Part shown: positions 22,690 through 32,877 of the stretch, piece by piece
Layout of the letters: every line of letters starts with the position of its first letter
Numbering within the stretch: position 1 is the stretch's first letter
Assembly: GCA_964017235.1 (NCBI GenBank)
Contig: OZ024935.1
Span: forward strand, 92,441,207 to 92,505,206
Direction: 5' to 3'
DNA: 64,000 bases
From: Sabellastarte sp. h YS-2021
Taxonomy: Eukaryota; Annelida; Polychaeta; Sabellida; Sabellidae
Translations under genes and position numbers: made by a program
Notes under the pieces: generated by a model
The model's database searches: none
The model's input: only the letters and a program-made list of their open reading frames with translations
Told to the model about the DNA's origin: nothing

Positions 22690-23480
22690 GTATCAGAGAT
22701 GCCCGCACCCCACAGCCTAGGGAAATATTTTTAACACCATGAGATACAGAAGTACTGTATCAGTACAAAGTTCAGGATACTTTCAGAGCACTGTCAGTTA
22801 TATAAAGGTCCAAACAATGTTTTAATAGAGAAAATATTGTCAAAGAGAAAGATAATGCATGTAAAGATAAAGTATTAAAACAAGACAATTCAATAACAAG
22901 ATGACACATTACTTAGCAAACTAAACATTACGACACTCTTTATCTACATCTGGCATGGCCGAATTATGGTTTGGATGTTTGGAATAATACCATGCATACA
23001 GAAGTGGTAATACATTCAATGAATGCTTATGTGTGGTGTTGGAGCAAAATCTGTGGCTCACTTGATGAAATTCCATCTGTTACAATGGGAAGTTGTAAAA
23101 GTAAAATTCTAATATGACTTTAACAATGCTTAATCTACATCAAAAGACAGACCCAAAGGTGCATTAAGATTTTAAAGTCAAGGTCACTACGACAAGGTCA
23201 AAGGTCAAATGAAGGTCACACCATGATGCTGCAAACCTACAACCCCTAACCAATGTCCCTACCAAGCATCAACTTCCTACACCTTACAGTTTTCCAAGAT
23301 ATAGCCCGGACAAGATTTTATAGGTCAAAGTCACTACGGCAAGGTCAAAGGTCATATCAAGGTCACACCATGACGTTGCACACCTACATCCCCTAACTAA
23401 TGTCCCTACCAAGTATAAACTTCCTGCTCTTTACGGTTTCTGAGATATGGCTCGGATAAACTTTTTCCCGCCGCCCTATT
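22690..23480 (+). mobile_element. Composite dispersed element with AAGGTCA repeat units, copy A (short)
   Basis: Starts at CATCAGAGATGCCCGCACCC and matches, over several hundred bases, the left part of copy B at 30585. It ends in two 145-bp units and a GC-rich tail (TTTTTCCCGCCGCCC). No coding sequence. The differing unit number in the two copies shows that the core expands, as in the HEL elements. Superfamily unknown. Confidence 0.72.
23172..23460 (+). repeat. 145-bp units with nuclear-receptor half-sites, 2 copies
   Basis: Each unit carries TCAAGGTCACTAC or TCAAAGTCACTAC, then CAAGGTCAAAGGTCA (a direct repeat of AGGTCA spaced by one base) and a further AAGGTCACACCATGA. It then runs CCTAACCAATGTCCCTACCA and a gagatat block. 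Confidence 0.85.
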
Positions 23481-24404
23481 AGTGGTTCGGATTGTGTTAG
23501 AACAAACTGTTTTTGGTATCCTGGATTCGGTCTGTTTGATAGAAAATAATAACCTGCCCAATATCAGCTGATATTGAAATACTTTACATTGATAATATCC
23601 ACACAAACAATTTACCCACTATTTAAAAGATTAGGTAACCCTAAATTACTCTTCAGTAAATCCAAAATATTATTCTTGTATCATTTCAGAAATGAATTAC
23701 TTATAAAATCCTAAAATAACAAATTTCTGCCCATTTCATAAAATGAGCTGAACACAATAGATCTTATGCCAAAACAGGTTCTAGCATATTATTCCTGTGT
23801 GGATGAGTCAGAGGTTCAATTTGACGGTTGTTCTGCAACCATGGTCCAACATGTTGGAACAACCATCCACAAAACAATAGACTGGCCGGCACATTATCAG
23901 CCTTCTGTAGCTGACGCAAAGGACACCTTTTTCTGGTCACATGTCTGCCATTATTCAGCTTTCCTAGTGCTTCTGAGTATGATACGTTGTTGACTCATGT
24001 TTGTCCATAAATCTTGAAAGGCCAAGTTATTGTTGTATACAATTATAATAAGTCCATACTATCACTATAAAAAAATTGTTAAAACTAATATAATAGCATT
24101 ACCAGGATTTTTTACCATTTTTTTCGAAATATGCAGTGACAGATATTGGGTGCAACATACATACTGCATTTTATTAAGTTGTGGTTATCGGTTCCAGTTA
24201 AACTGGTTTTATGGTCTACTATCTACTTTTATAGTCTACTGTACACTTACACAAGAGTGGCAGCTGTCTAGGCTAGAATACTTTTTCACCAGAAGAAAGA
24301 GGTTGGTATTGCTTATATTATGGATTTCCAGATATCTATTAGTAAATCTCCCACTGTAGAAGCTGGGAAGCGAGATCTGAAACACATAAAATCCCTTTTA
24401 AAAA
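23481..24404. other. Intron sequence, nothing recognised
   Basis: AT-rich. A 109-codon plus-strand open frame near 24030 has low complexity and no family resemblance, so it is not called as a gene. Confidence 0.4.
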
Positions 24405-24640
24405 CATGTTTTTGGTAATGTGACTTCTGCTATTGGTTGAAATATTAAGACACCATATTCAGAAATCTTTCCCAGTTCTTCTGTACACATGTGGAAAATT
24501 TGAAGAAAATATCAGCCAGTGGTTGTTGAGCTATAGCCAATATAAATGTAGGAGCCAACAGAGCCAGAGGCCCGCCCTGCGTGAATTTCTCCTTTATACA
24601 AATAAGGGTCGCTTGCTGGATGCTTAATCATGAGTAATTA
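24405..24640 (+). repeat. Dispersed repeat fragment, paralogous to 49432-49650
   Basis: Both copies share a TTTTTGGTMATGTGAC start, a GATTGGTTGAAAT-like segment, CATATTCARAAA, a TTTGAARAAAAT block, an AGAGCCxGxGG block and a TTCxCCxATACAMAAWMARG end. The similarity is moderate, indicating old copies. Function unknown. Confidence 0.6.
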
Positions 24641-25318
24641 ACGTAACAGGAAAATTATTTCATTTGATTGTATTATAAACATGTTTAGGAGCTGTGAATG
24701 ACTGAATATTTTAAGTCACCTCTAAAGACTTGTCATATAACAATAGTTGTTGAGTTTCATTATAATTAAAAATGGCCCCTGTGATCGCACTTAGATTACA
24801 AATTAAACCTAGAAGCTTTGGAAATTATAAAAGTATATTTTCTATATATGTTTATTGCGCAAAAATGTTATATCCAAAGCTCAGAGCACTGGGCTAAAAT
24901 TTGAGACACACCCTGAGTATGCTTTAAGTTGAGGCCACAATTCAGCCAAAATCACAATTTTTTTAATTACTTTAATCTGAGTCCATCGATTCAGCTAAAT
25001 AGTGTTAAATATTATAGCCTAAAGTCTCAGATTTGAGTTTTAACATAGAACTCAGATTTGCTTTACTTGCAGTTAAATTGTATGGAAACCAGTTGTCTGG
25101 ATTATCCAAGGCAAAGTTTCTTTTTTAATCCTGACAAGAACATAATTAAACATTATTCTAAGTTATATAAATCATAATACAGACAAGTATTACTTGGATA
25201 TTGTTACAGATGTTACAATATTGTTACAGAGTAACCTATTGGCTTTACAACTATGGGTATTTCTCAAGAAATGTATAAAGCTTAAATAAACAAGGCCTGA
25301 AGGGTTTCCGGTCTACTA
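24641..25318. other. Intron sequence, nothing recognised
   Basis: AT-rich, with repeated short CTCAGATTTGAG-like strings near 25030-25060 that resemble the foldback arms at 30125-30250. Confidence 0.4.
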
Positions 25319-25440
25319 GCGTGAGCGCAAAGCCATCCAAGACATGAGTGGTGCACCGCGAAGAGGTCACCCATTCCAGTACTAAACCATTGCCGCTTAA
25401 CTTCAGTGAGAAGACCGATACTTATCACACTACCCCACAA
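25319..25440 (-). repeat. 5S rRNA-derived SINE or pseudogene fragment
   Basis: On the minus strand the sequence reads CACTGAAGTTAAGCGGCAAT, then GTTTAGTACTGGAATGGGTG and ACC. This closely follows the conserved 5S rRNA segment from the A box to the C box (GAAGTTAAGC...GTTAGTACTTGGATGGGTGACC). Several positions differ and the ends do not fit mature 5S, so this is a SINE head or pseudogene, not a functional gene. Confidence 0.82.
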
Positions 25441-25519
25441 TTCATGAAAGTTTGGAGACCAAAAAAAGAGCGATCTCTAGATGCGCGAACCTCTTAAAAA
25501 ATTAAAAACTGACACCCAC

Positions 25520-25721
25520 CAACCAAACATACTGATCCCGAAGTTCCACCAGATTCACACATCCTTCTGGTCTCATAAATCCCTCTTTTATCAGCTGACT
25601 GGCCAGGAACGGTTCATATTTGGCCAGGTGAATGTTTGAGGTGTCTCTTGTCTCACCAGCAAGTGGGGTTTCCCAGTCTTTGTGTGAGATGATCAAGCCA
25701 GCATTATCAATGACCATACAG
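25520..25721 (-). CDS. VWA/Cache gene, post-Cache exon
   Basis: Reads from phase 2 as DCMVIDNAGLIISHKDW, followed by NIHLAKYEPFLASQLIKEG and CVNLVELRDQYVWL. The C-x-x-x-D-x-x-G-x-x-x-x-H-x-D pattern and the E-P-x-x-A-x-x-L-x-x-x-G-x-x motif are conserved after the second Cache domain. The acceptor is gttgcag/CTGTAT and the donor GGTTG/gtgggt. It ends in phase 0. Confidence 0.9.
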
Positions 25722-26978
25722 CTGCAACACGAAAAGATATACAGATGAAGCTATGATAAATTTGCTGTAAAACCATGCTAAGTAGAATTAATTCCAGGTC
25801 TTAAACCAGCAATATGTTTAAATCAAGATGAAAGTCTCCTTGAATTATACTACACCTTAGCATACACACTAAATTACATACTACATAAATGTACAACTAA
25901 ACTGTGTAATCATATAACTCATACTGAAAAGACCAGCTTTATCTTTTAGAGTCTGTAAGTCTGCTAGCATAAATTGGATTTCATCTGTGATGCTGTAATC
26001 TCTGAGATGTAGTGAATACAAAATATTTCATACATTGTACTGGCATAATGCCTTTACCATAACGCAGTTGTAGTGCAAAATTCACCTTTTAAAGGAATGG
26101 GACCCCTTTCTGTCTGCTACAGTTTTTGGTTGTTTTTATTGTTCTCAGGAATAGTTTTTTTTAAAACTACTGAAACAAGTAAAATTTAATTTGTGGTATA
26201 TCAATTTTTAAATTCCATCCCGGCAACCATCATAAAGATGAAAGTACAGTGATAACATACAACCTTCTGACCTGAGACATATGTTATTGATTTATTCATT
26301 CATTTTACATACACAGAGTACAATCAAGTTTGTTAAACTAAGCATTCAAACAGATAAACACAAACACAGACACAAAAATGAAGACAGAAGTTTTACACTT
26401 TATACAAATATACAGTAGCTGTATTTTACGAAGTACATAAATCTGTTAACATGCACTGAATTTCTTCATAAAAAAAGATGTACAATTGTGGTGTCTGAGC
26501 TTCAGTAAATCTAGTATATTCCCCACATTTTGTTGACAGTCCTTTGATACAATTGCTTTATTACATATTCTAAAATGGTACGCTGCGCAGTGATCTTAGA
26601 CATGTCTTTTGCGCAATGCTTGAACCACGAATATAGAACGGTAAATAAAATAACGCTGTTGAATTCTATGCACATGGTCCCCTCACGGTAAAATTAGTTG
26701 TTAAAATATTCATAAAATTGTTATTTCTTGCTTGATTTTAATAAATAACATATCGTTTTAAAGCTTTCAACAAATTGAAAGCATCTACAGTGACAGTCTC
26801 TCAATATTTCATAACAAATTCTATGAAAATAGAGTGACAAAAATACTTACCTTTTTACCTTAGATATCACTATGTATGTTTCATTGATGGAAGAGCCAAC
26901 ATGGCGTTGGATTTGTTTTGATTTTTAAGTAAGGTTTACCTCTTATTTTGAACAAATATCAATGTAACCATTTTAGAA
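25722..26978. other. Intron sequence, mostly unrecognised
   Basis: AT-rich, with possible decayed retroelement 3' sequence at 26280-26700 (poly-A/AC-rich). No frame or motif was convincing. Confidence 0.4.
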
Positions 26979-27020
26979 TAGGAATAAAAGACAAATTCTC
27001 GAATACGTCTTTTATTCCTA
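26979..27020. repeat. Perfect 14-bp-arm hairpin
   Basis: TAGGAATAAAAGAC and GTCTTTTATTCCTA flank a 14-base loop, 32 bases downstream of the donor of exon 27052-27159. It could be a decayed inverted-repeat element or an intronic structure near the 5' splice site. Confidence 0.8.
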
Positions 27021-27051
27021 TAACATATAGTTCTGTTGTCATTTTACTTAC

Positions 27052-27159
27052 TCATACTCATTGCACACATCTATGGATTCTGTCATGAGGTTAAAGAAAT
27101 ACTGGATGGTGAAGTCAATGCCCAGAACTGCCAATATCTTATCATGAGTACCTCCTGGT
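27052..27159 (-). CDS. VWA/Cache gene, second Cache region exon 4
   Basis: Reads from phase 2 as APGGTHDKILAVLGIDF, then TIQYFFNLM and IDVCN. The V-x-G-I-D-F-T-x-x-Y-F motif followed by V-C-N is the end of the second Cache domain in this family. The acceptor is cttccag/ACCAGG. Two in-phase donors exist: AATGA/gtatga at 27058 and TATGA/gtaagt at 27052. The latter matches the consensus better. It ends in phase 2. Confidence 0.88.
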
Positions 27160-27344
27160 CTGGAAGTATGCATACAGTAGAACTATATCAATATTGTAGA
27201 TCAGAAAATGTCAATATACAGGAATATAATATTAATCATATGAAACATTCTTTCATAATATCTGAATTGAAATATATTAATGTAAACATGCATATGATTT
27301 CAATCTCCATTGAGAACTACATGTGAATCACAAAAAATGTACAC

Positions 27345-27535
27345 AAACTATGAAACAGAGAATAGCAATACTCAAGACAAAAACTTACCAAGGCATTTGC
27401 CACTATAACTCTGACATCATGTGAAAGAAAATGTTGGATGTAATGCAAATCACGTAGGTTAGCACAACAGGATTTGATCACAGAATTTACTTGATTGGTG
27501 AAACTAAATTTTAAGTCAAACAATACACCCACCCA
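27345..27535 (-). mobile_element. Minus-strand LINE relic, part 1 (RT C-terminus)
   Basis: Minus translation gives WVGVLFDLKFSFTNQVNSV, then LRDLHYIQHFLSHDVRV and ANALVSFCLEYCYSLF. This is the thumb/connection segment of CR1/L2-type reverse transcriptases (compare LGVIFD and ANSMISSRLDYCNSLL in the plus-strand LINE next to it). It ends abruptly against the plus-strand LINE, and its upstream part resumes at 30041-30105. Confidence 0.75.
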
Positions 27536-27539
27536 TATT

Positions 27540-30040
27540 GCAAACGTCAATTGGGGAGCGGCAGTTACCCAAAATGTTGACAGGGGAAGAATCTTTAAGC
27601 CATTTGTACCAAATGTAATATTAGGTGATTTAAATCTACACCTGGATAAACAGGACGGTTGGTCGCAGAAATTCAATGATTCCCTCTGCCAATATAATTT
27701 CACCCAAATTATTGATTCCCCAACACACATTCATGGCCATATATTAGATGTCATATGTGTGAGGGACACCTTTTCAAAGGCACTCTGCGCTAAGGTTATA
27801 GCTGGGCTATCTGACCATTTAGCCATCACTTTTTCGGTCAATATACCTATTGAGGTTCCCTGCAAATTTAGACAAGTTAATACCCGGAAAATTCACAAGA
27901 TAAACATCACGGATTTTAAAGAGGACATCCTGAATTCTGATCTAATCAAGCATCCTCACAGAACAGCCAGTTTGCTCAGTCACCAATATTTCAACACCTT
28001 GCGCAGCATTCTAGACAAGCATGCCCCAATAAAGAGGAAAATGGCTCCAGTGCACCCCGACAAAGGCTTTGTGAATTCAGACATCCTCTCAGCAAAGCGT
28101 CTGAAGCGCAAGTGTGAGCGAGTATGGCGCAGTAACAACTCTGCAATCAACCGGAGAAGATATCGAGCTGCTGTCAATCGCTACAATTTCCTACTGGAAC
28201 AATCAAGACGCAGGCACTATTCCACTGTCATTGCTGAAAATAATGGTAACCCCAAGGCTCTGTGGAACACTTTCAAGAAAATCTTGCACAAAACCTCAAC
28301 TATCATCCTACCCGATCATATTAGTCCTACTGATTTAGCTAACACTTTCGGTCATTTTTTCAGTGACAAAATTGTGAAAATCAGAGTTGCTTTAGAGTCA
28401 TCAGTGCCCGTTTCCCTCACAATACCGAAGAGTAATAGCAGTGCCCTGACCTCTTTTGAGCCTGTATCTGAGGATGACATCCTCAAAATCCTAAGGTCAT
28501 CCAACACCAAATCATCCGACCTGGACCCAATCCCTACCGCACTAGTCAAAGAGTGTGCGGACATTTTGGTCACTCCAATCACCAATATTATAAACTATTC
28601 ACTCAAAGAAGGGAGTTTCCCAAACTGTTTCAAAACAGCATATGTCACCCCTCTTCTCAAGAAACCAAACTTAGACAGAAATCTCCTAAAAAACTATAGA
28701 CCGGTATCCAACCTTAGTTTCTTATCCAAACTGATCGAAAAAGTAGTTGCCAAACAGTTAAATAATTATATCGATAGCGAGGGGCTCTCCAATGTCAACC
28801 AATCCGCTTACAGGAGACTCCATTCCACAGAAACAGCGCTGTTGAAAATCCAGAATGACATTGCTGCTTCGTTGGACTCTGGTAAGGCTGTTGCACTCAC
28901 ACTGCTAGACCTCTCAGCGGCATTCGACACTATCGACCATGACATTCTTTTTAATTCCCTAAGAGATTGGTTTGGGGTTGATGGCCCCTTTGATTTTACC
29001 CTTTACACAACCCCTCTCAGTAATATCATTTCCAATTTCAATGTCACCCACCATCTATATGCTGATGACACCCAAATATATCTAGCATTGGACAATAGGA
29101 ATTTTGATTCCAGTTTCGCTGAGCTTACAGAGTGTCTCACATGTATCCAAAACTGGATGGCTGGCGTGAAATTGAAACTCAATCCCGAGAAAACTGAATT
29201 TATTATAATAGGTGATAGACAAGCCAGAGAGTCCCTCATTAATAAATTCCCTACTCAACTTCTCGGAAATTCTATTTCCCCTACTGATACAGTCAAGAAC
29301 CTGGGTGTAATTTTTGACTCTGGAAACACCTTTTCCAACCACATAACTAATATGTGTCGAGCCTGCTACTACCACCTTAAGGACCTAAGACGTATTCGTA
29401 AATTCCTCAGTGTGGAAACTGCAGCCTTGCTTGCAAACTCAATGATCAGTAGTCGACTTGACTACTGCAATTCCCTACTTTATGGCATCAGTAAGTACAA
29501 TGTTGCTAAACTCCAAAAGATACAAAATGCCCTTTGTAGAATTGTTTTTAGACTTGATAGAACTAGCCATGTCACTCCTTTTCTTCAAAAACTACACTGG
29601 CTTCCTATCACTTACCGTATATTGTTTAAGTACAATCTAATTACTTTCAAGGCTATAAATTTCTCTCAACCCATATACCTATCATCCTTGATCAAAACCA
29701 GTTGTCTAACACGTGGAAATCGTCTTTCTCTTTCCTCAGCCTCTCACAAAAAGGCCATCGGTAGGATAGGTTTTGTAGTGGCTTCCCCCATAGAATGGAA
29801 CAGACTCCCACAATCAGTACGATCACAACAAACAATAACAGGTTTCCGTAGCCAGCTAAAGACCTACTTGTTTAGATTAGCATATCCTCCACCATAGTAC
29901 ATCTCCCTGGCGGGCGCTAACCTTGGATCATGACCTCGAACGTCCCTTGACTTTCCCTTTTTGATTTCAAGCGCATTAGAGGATGTTGCATCAATTTTGC
30001 GCTATACAAATGTTTCTATTCTATTCTATTCTATTCTATC
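27540..30040 (+). mobile_element. 5'-truncated CR1/L2-type LINE, inserted in an older LINE
   Basis: It begins within the apurinic endonuclease domain (GDLNLHLDK, then SDHLAITF), continues through the reverse transcriptase to FRSQLKTYLFRLA at 29890, and has a short 3' region ending in five TTCTA pentamers (about 30015-30040). A microsatellite-like 3' tail in place of poly(A) is usual for the CR1/L2 group. 5' truncation is typical of target-primed reverse transcription. The left junction lies somewhere in 27535-27620. Confidence 0.85.
27600..29897 (+). pseudogene. LINE endonuclease/reverse transcriptase ORF with RT deletion
   Basis: The frame is open for almost 800 codons. It shows the EN C-terminus, RT motifs NYRPVSNLSFLSKLIEK, then LLDLSAAFDTIDHDIL, YADDTQIY (catalytic YADD) and LKLNPEKTEFI. 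Between WFGVDG and PFDFTLYTTPL about 45 residues normally present are missing, including the PQGSVLGP motif that forms part of the active-site fold. The deletion is in frame, so the ORF looks intact but the enzyme should be dead. No methionine is meaningful because the copy is 5'-truncated. Confidence 0.85.
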
Positions 30041-30105
30041 CGTGGAACCAGAGACTATAAACTCTGTTTTGTCAGGATTTAATTTCAGCTTATTTTCAAA
30101 CATCT
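30041..30105 (-). mobile_element. Minus-strand LINE relic, part 2
   Basis: On the minus strand this reads LKLNPDKTEFIVSGST, the RT motif that lies immediately N-terminal to the segment at 27345-27535. The two pieces are separated by the plus-strand LINE and are in the expected order, so they are one element split by insertion. Confidence 0.78.
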
Positions 30106-30124
30106 AGGTATAGATGTCATTCAC

Positions 30125-30250
30125 ACAGGCCTTGTGAATCCCAGCTGAGCGAAAGGTCTCAAATCTGACAAAAAAATCTAAGAGAAAGCTTAGATTTGAG
30201 ACAAAAATCTCAGATTTGAGACTTAAGACCTTTCGTGAATCCGGCCCCAG
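30125..30250. repeat. Foldback element with nested inverted arms
   Basis: GCGAAAGGTCTCAAATCTGA pairs with TCAGATTTGAGAC and GACCTTTCGTGAATCC, and an inner pair AAATCTAAG / CTTAGATTT lies between. It ends ATCCGGCCCCAG, similar to the ends of the elements at 35209 and 38050. It sits about 35 bases downstream of an exon donor. Confidence 0.72.
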
Positions 30251-30284
30251 GCCTTTAAGACTGTCAATTACAACAATTACTTAC

Positions 30285-30395
30285 GCTCCTTCATACAAAG
30301 CTTTACTTAGTGTCACCACTGTTCCAGCTCCAAATGCATCTATGTATGGTGTGGATACAGTCACCTGACCTTTGTGTGCCCTTGACCTCAGGTTC
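30285..30395 (-). CDS. VWA/Cache gene, second Cache region exon 3
   Basis: Completes a tryptophan from phase 2 and reads NLRSRAHKGQVTVSTPYIDA, then FGAGTVVTLSKALYEG. The S-x-PY-x-DA-x-G-x-G-x-V-x-T-x-S block is the second-Cache signature. The acceptor is tgcctag/GAACC and the donor GGAGC/gtaagt. It ends in phase 2. A foldback repeat and nested LINEs lie immediately downstream in the next intron. Confidence 0.9.
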
Positions 30396-30584
30396 CTAGG
30401 CAACAGATATACACAACTGATGTATTGATGAATGTCCCTCATAAGTTTACTTGTTGTTCAGAAACTTTATGTATAACCCAATTTGAATTTTTTTTTCAAC
30501 AAACAGAAATAATGTGAAATGTGTGAAGTAAGGGCTTTTAATTTCTGAATCCTTAAGTAGCTGAAATTCAATTCAGAAAAATAG

Positions 30585-31910
30585 CATCAGAGATGCCCGT
30601 ACCCCACAGCTTGGGGAAATAGAAATCATGAGATATAGAAGCAGTGAAACAGTACACAGACTGGGATACTTTTAGAGTAGTGTCAGTGTCCAAATAATGT
30701 TTAAGTAGAGAAAATAACATCCAAGAGAAAGAAACTGCATGCAAAAATTAAGTATTAAAACAAGACAATTCAGTAAACTAAAAATTTTGAAGCTTTGAGA
30801 CCTCTCCCATTTTGATATTCATTTGTATTGTCGAATTATGGTTTGCAAGTTTTGAATATTACCCATACATACAGATATGGCAACACATGCTTTTATATGG
30901 AGTTGGGGCAAAACCTGTGCCTCACTTGATGCAATACCATTGTACCTTGTTACAATGGGAAGTTGCAAAAGTAAAACAGTTAATGAATTCTAATATGACT
31001 TTAACAGTGCTTAATCTACATCAAAAGACACCCAAAGGTGCAACAACCACGATTCAAGTAAAAGATATAAGAGAGATATAAGAGAGATAAAATAGTATTA
31101 GATATCCCTGTAGAGAGATAAAATAGCATCAGATATGCAAGATCAAAGGTTTAATCTAGGTCACACCATGACGTTGCACACATATAACCCCCCAACCAAT
31201 GTCCCTACCAAATATCAACTTCCAATTAACCACCTTATGGTTTCCGAAATATAGCCCAGACAAGGCATTATAGGTCAAGGTCACTACAGCAAGGTCAAAT
31301 GTCGGACAAGATTTTATAGGTCAAGGTCACTACAGCAAGATCAAAGGTCAAATCGAGGTCACACCATGACGTTGCACACATATAACCCCCAACCAATGTC
31401 CCTACCAAATAACAACTTCCAACCACCTTATGGTTTCCAAAATATAGCCCAGACAAGGCATTATAGGTCAAGGTCACTACCGCAAGGTCAAAGGTCAAAT
31501 CAAGGTCACACCATGACGTTTTACATCTACTCACCCTAGCCAATGTCCCTACCAAGTATCAACTTCCTACACCTTATCGTTTCCGAGATATATTCTGAAC
31601 AATATTTTATAGGTCAAGGTCACTACAGCAAGATCAAAGGTCAAATCAAGGTCAGACCATGACGTTGCACACCTACACCACCTAACCAATGTCTCTACCA
31701 AGTATCAACTTCCTACACCTTACGGTTGCCGAGATTTAGCCCGGACAAGATTTTATAGGTCAAGGTCACTACGGCAAGGTCAAATCAAGATCCCACCATG
31801 ACGTTGCACACCTACACCCCCTAACCAATGTCCCTACCAAGTATCAACTTCCTACACCTTATGGTTTCTGAGATACAGGCCGGACAAACTTCTTCACGCC
31901 GCCCGCCCAT
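30585..31910 (+). mobile_element. Composite dispersed element with AAGGTCA array, copy B (expanded)
   Basis: Same 5' part as copy A (CATCAGAGATGCCCGTACCC onward, including GTATTAAAACAAGACAATTC), but its 145-bp core is expanded to about five units at 31140-31890, followed by a GC-rich tail (CGCCGCCCGCCCATCCGG). Confidence 0.75.
31140..31890 (+). repeat. 145-bp tandem array rich in AGGTCA sites, about 5 units
   Basis: Units step by about 145 bp (TATAGGTCAAGGTCACTAC near 31468, 31612 and 31757). A typical unit has AGGTCAAGGTCA (direct repeat, no spacer), AAGGTCAAAGGTCA (direct repeat, one-base spacer), TCAAGGTCACACC and a TGACGTT string, all in one orientation. Confidence 0.88.
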
Positions 31911-32339
31911 CCGGACACCATGGGTGAAAACAATACCCCGACAGCCCTGTGGGGTAAAAACTGAATGAAAAATATATTTTACACATTGATCTCACTGAAC
32001 AAAACAACATTTTTATTAATACTTAGTAAAGTAGTACTTTCATATTAAAATTTTTTATAGAAGTAGCAGTGGAAGTAGAATAAGCAACCTCTGATAAAAT
32101 CACAAATTTCATTACTTTAAGGAAAAATAAACATCCAAGTAGTAAACTTTCTGGAAACTCCATGAGGGGTGCAAATAATATTTCTGCATTAACTTAACAC
32201 ACAGCCAACCAAAATGCAACTTACAAAAGCTTAAGTCTTAAGTAATTCTGATACGCTAATGGTTAAACTTATGGTTTACTTCCTGTTTATGCATATTTAA
32301 GGCATGTGCTACATTACAGAGCAAAGGACTATTCCTTAC

Positions 32340-32515
32340 CATCCTCTCAGTAGAGCATCATAGTTTTTGGGAATCTCCACTCCGGGGTAGTTTCTATGAA
32401 CACCATTGTCTGTACTCACATAAGACCAGGCCACGTTTAGCTCATAACCATGATCTCGATTTGCCATAAAATTGTCAAAAAAATCGGTCACTGCCAGAGA
32501 TTCCCTGATACCTTC
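32340..32515 (-). CDS. VWA/Cache gene, second Cache region exon 2
   Basis: Phase 0 exon starting EGIRESLAVTDFFDNFM. It contains VAWSYVSTDNGVHRNYPG, then EIPKNYDALLRG, and ends in phase 2. The block W-x-Y-x-x-T-x-x-G-V-x-R-x-YPG-x-x-x-x-K-x-YD is one of the most conserved segments of the family. The acceptor is ttatag/GAAGG and the donor GGATG/gtaagg. Confidence 0.92.
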
Positions 32516-32632
32516 CTATAAAACATATGAGGAAAATATCAACACTACTAAACTTTAAATTAAATATTTTATTGTCCTCCATATCGTTCCACAGCCAAAA
32601 GACTGGATTATGTAATTTTGGTGGAATCACTG

Positions 32633-32790
32633 TGGTCTAGTGGGCAATACACTTGCCTAGGTACAACAAGGGCATGGGTGCAATCCCAAGTATAGGCAGA
32701 TACAAAGTGGCTCAAATAACATGGTGTAACCGTAGTCATCCGACTTCTGATCCTATTCTTAGTGGCAGGAAAAAGATCCTTAGGGTTGTT
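32633..32790 (+). repeat. tRNA-derived SINE, plus-strand copy
   Basis: Box A-like TGGTCTAGTGGGCAA and box B-like GGGTGCAATCCC about 35 bases later give a tRNA-like head. The body GGCAGATACAAAGTGGCTCA and tail TAGTGGCAGG match the minus-strand copy at 39548-39712, so this is a SINE family and not a tRNA gene. Confidence 0.8.
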
Positions 32791-32877
32791 CATAAATGGT
32801 TCTTCATGAAACTCAGTCTTTTTACAAAAGGAATATCATTCACCAAAGCTAGGACTATACATGTGCAGCCAGAATGA

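Noticed and set aside
24030-24359. 109-codon plus-strand frame rich in hydrophobic residues
   Set aside because: AT-rich, low-complexity frame in an intron with no homologous neighbour or start context.
32633-32705. Functional tRNA gene
   Set aside because: Box A and B are present but the acceptor stem does not pair, and a second copy with the same non-tRNA body shows a SINE.
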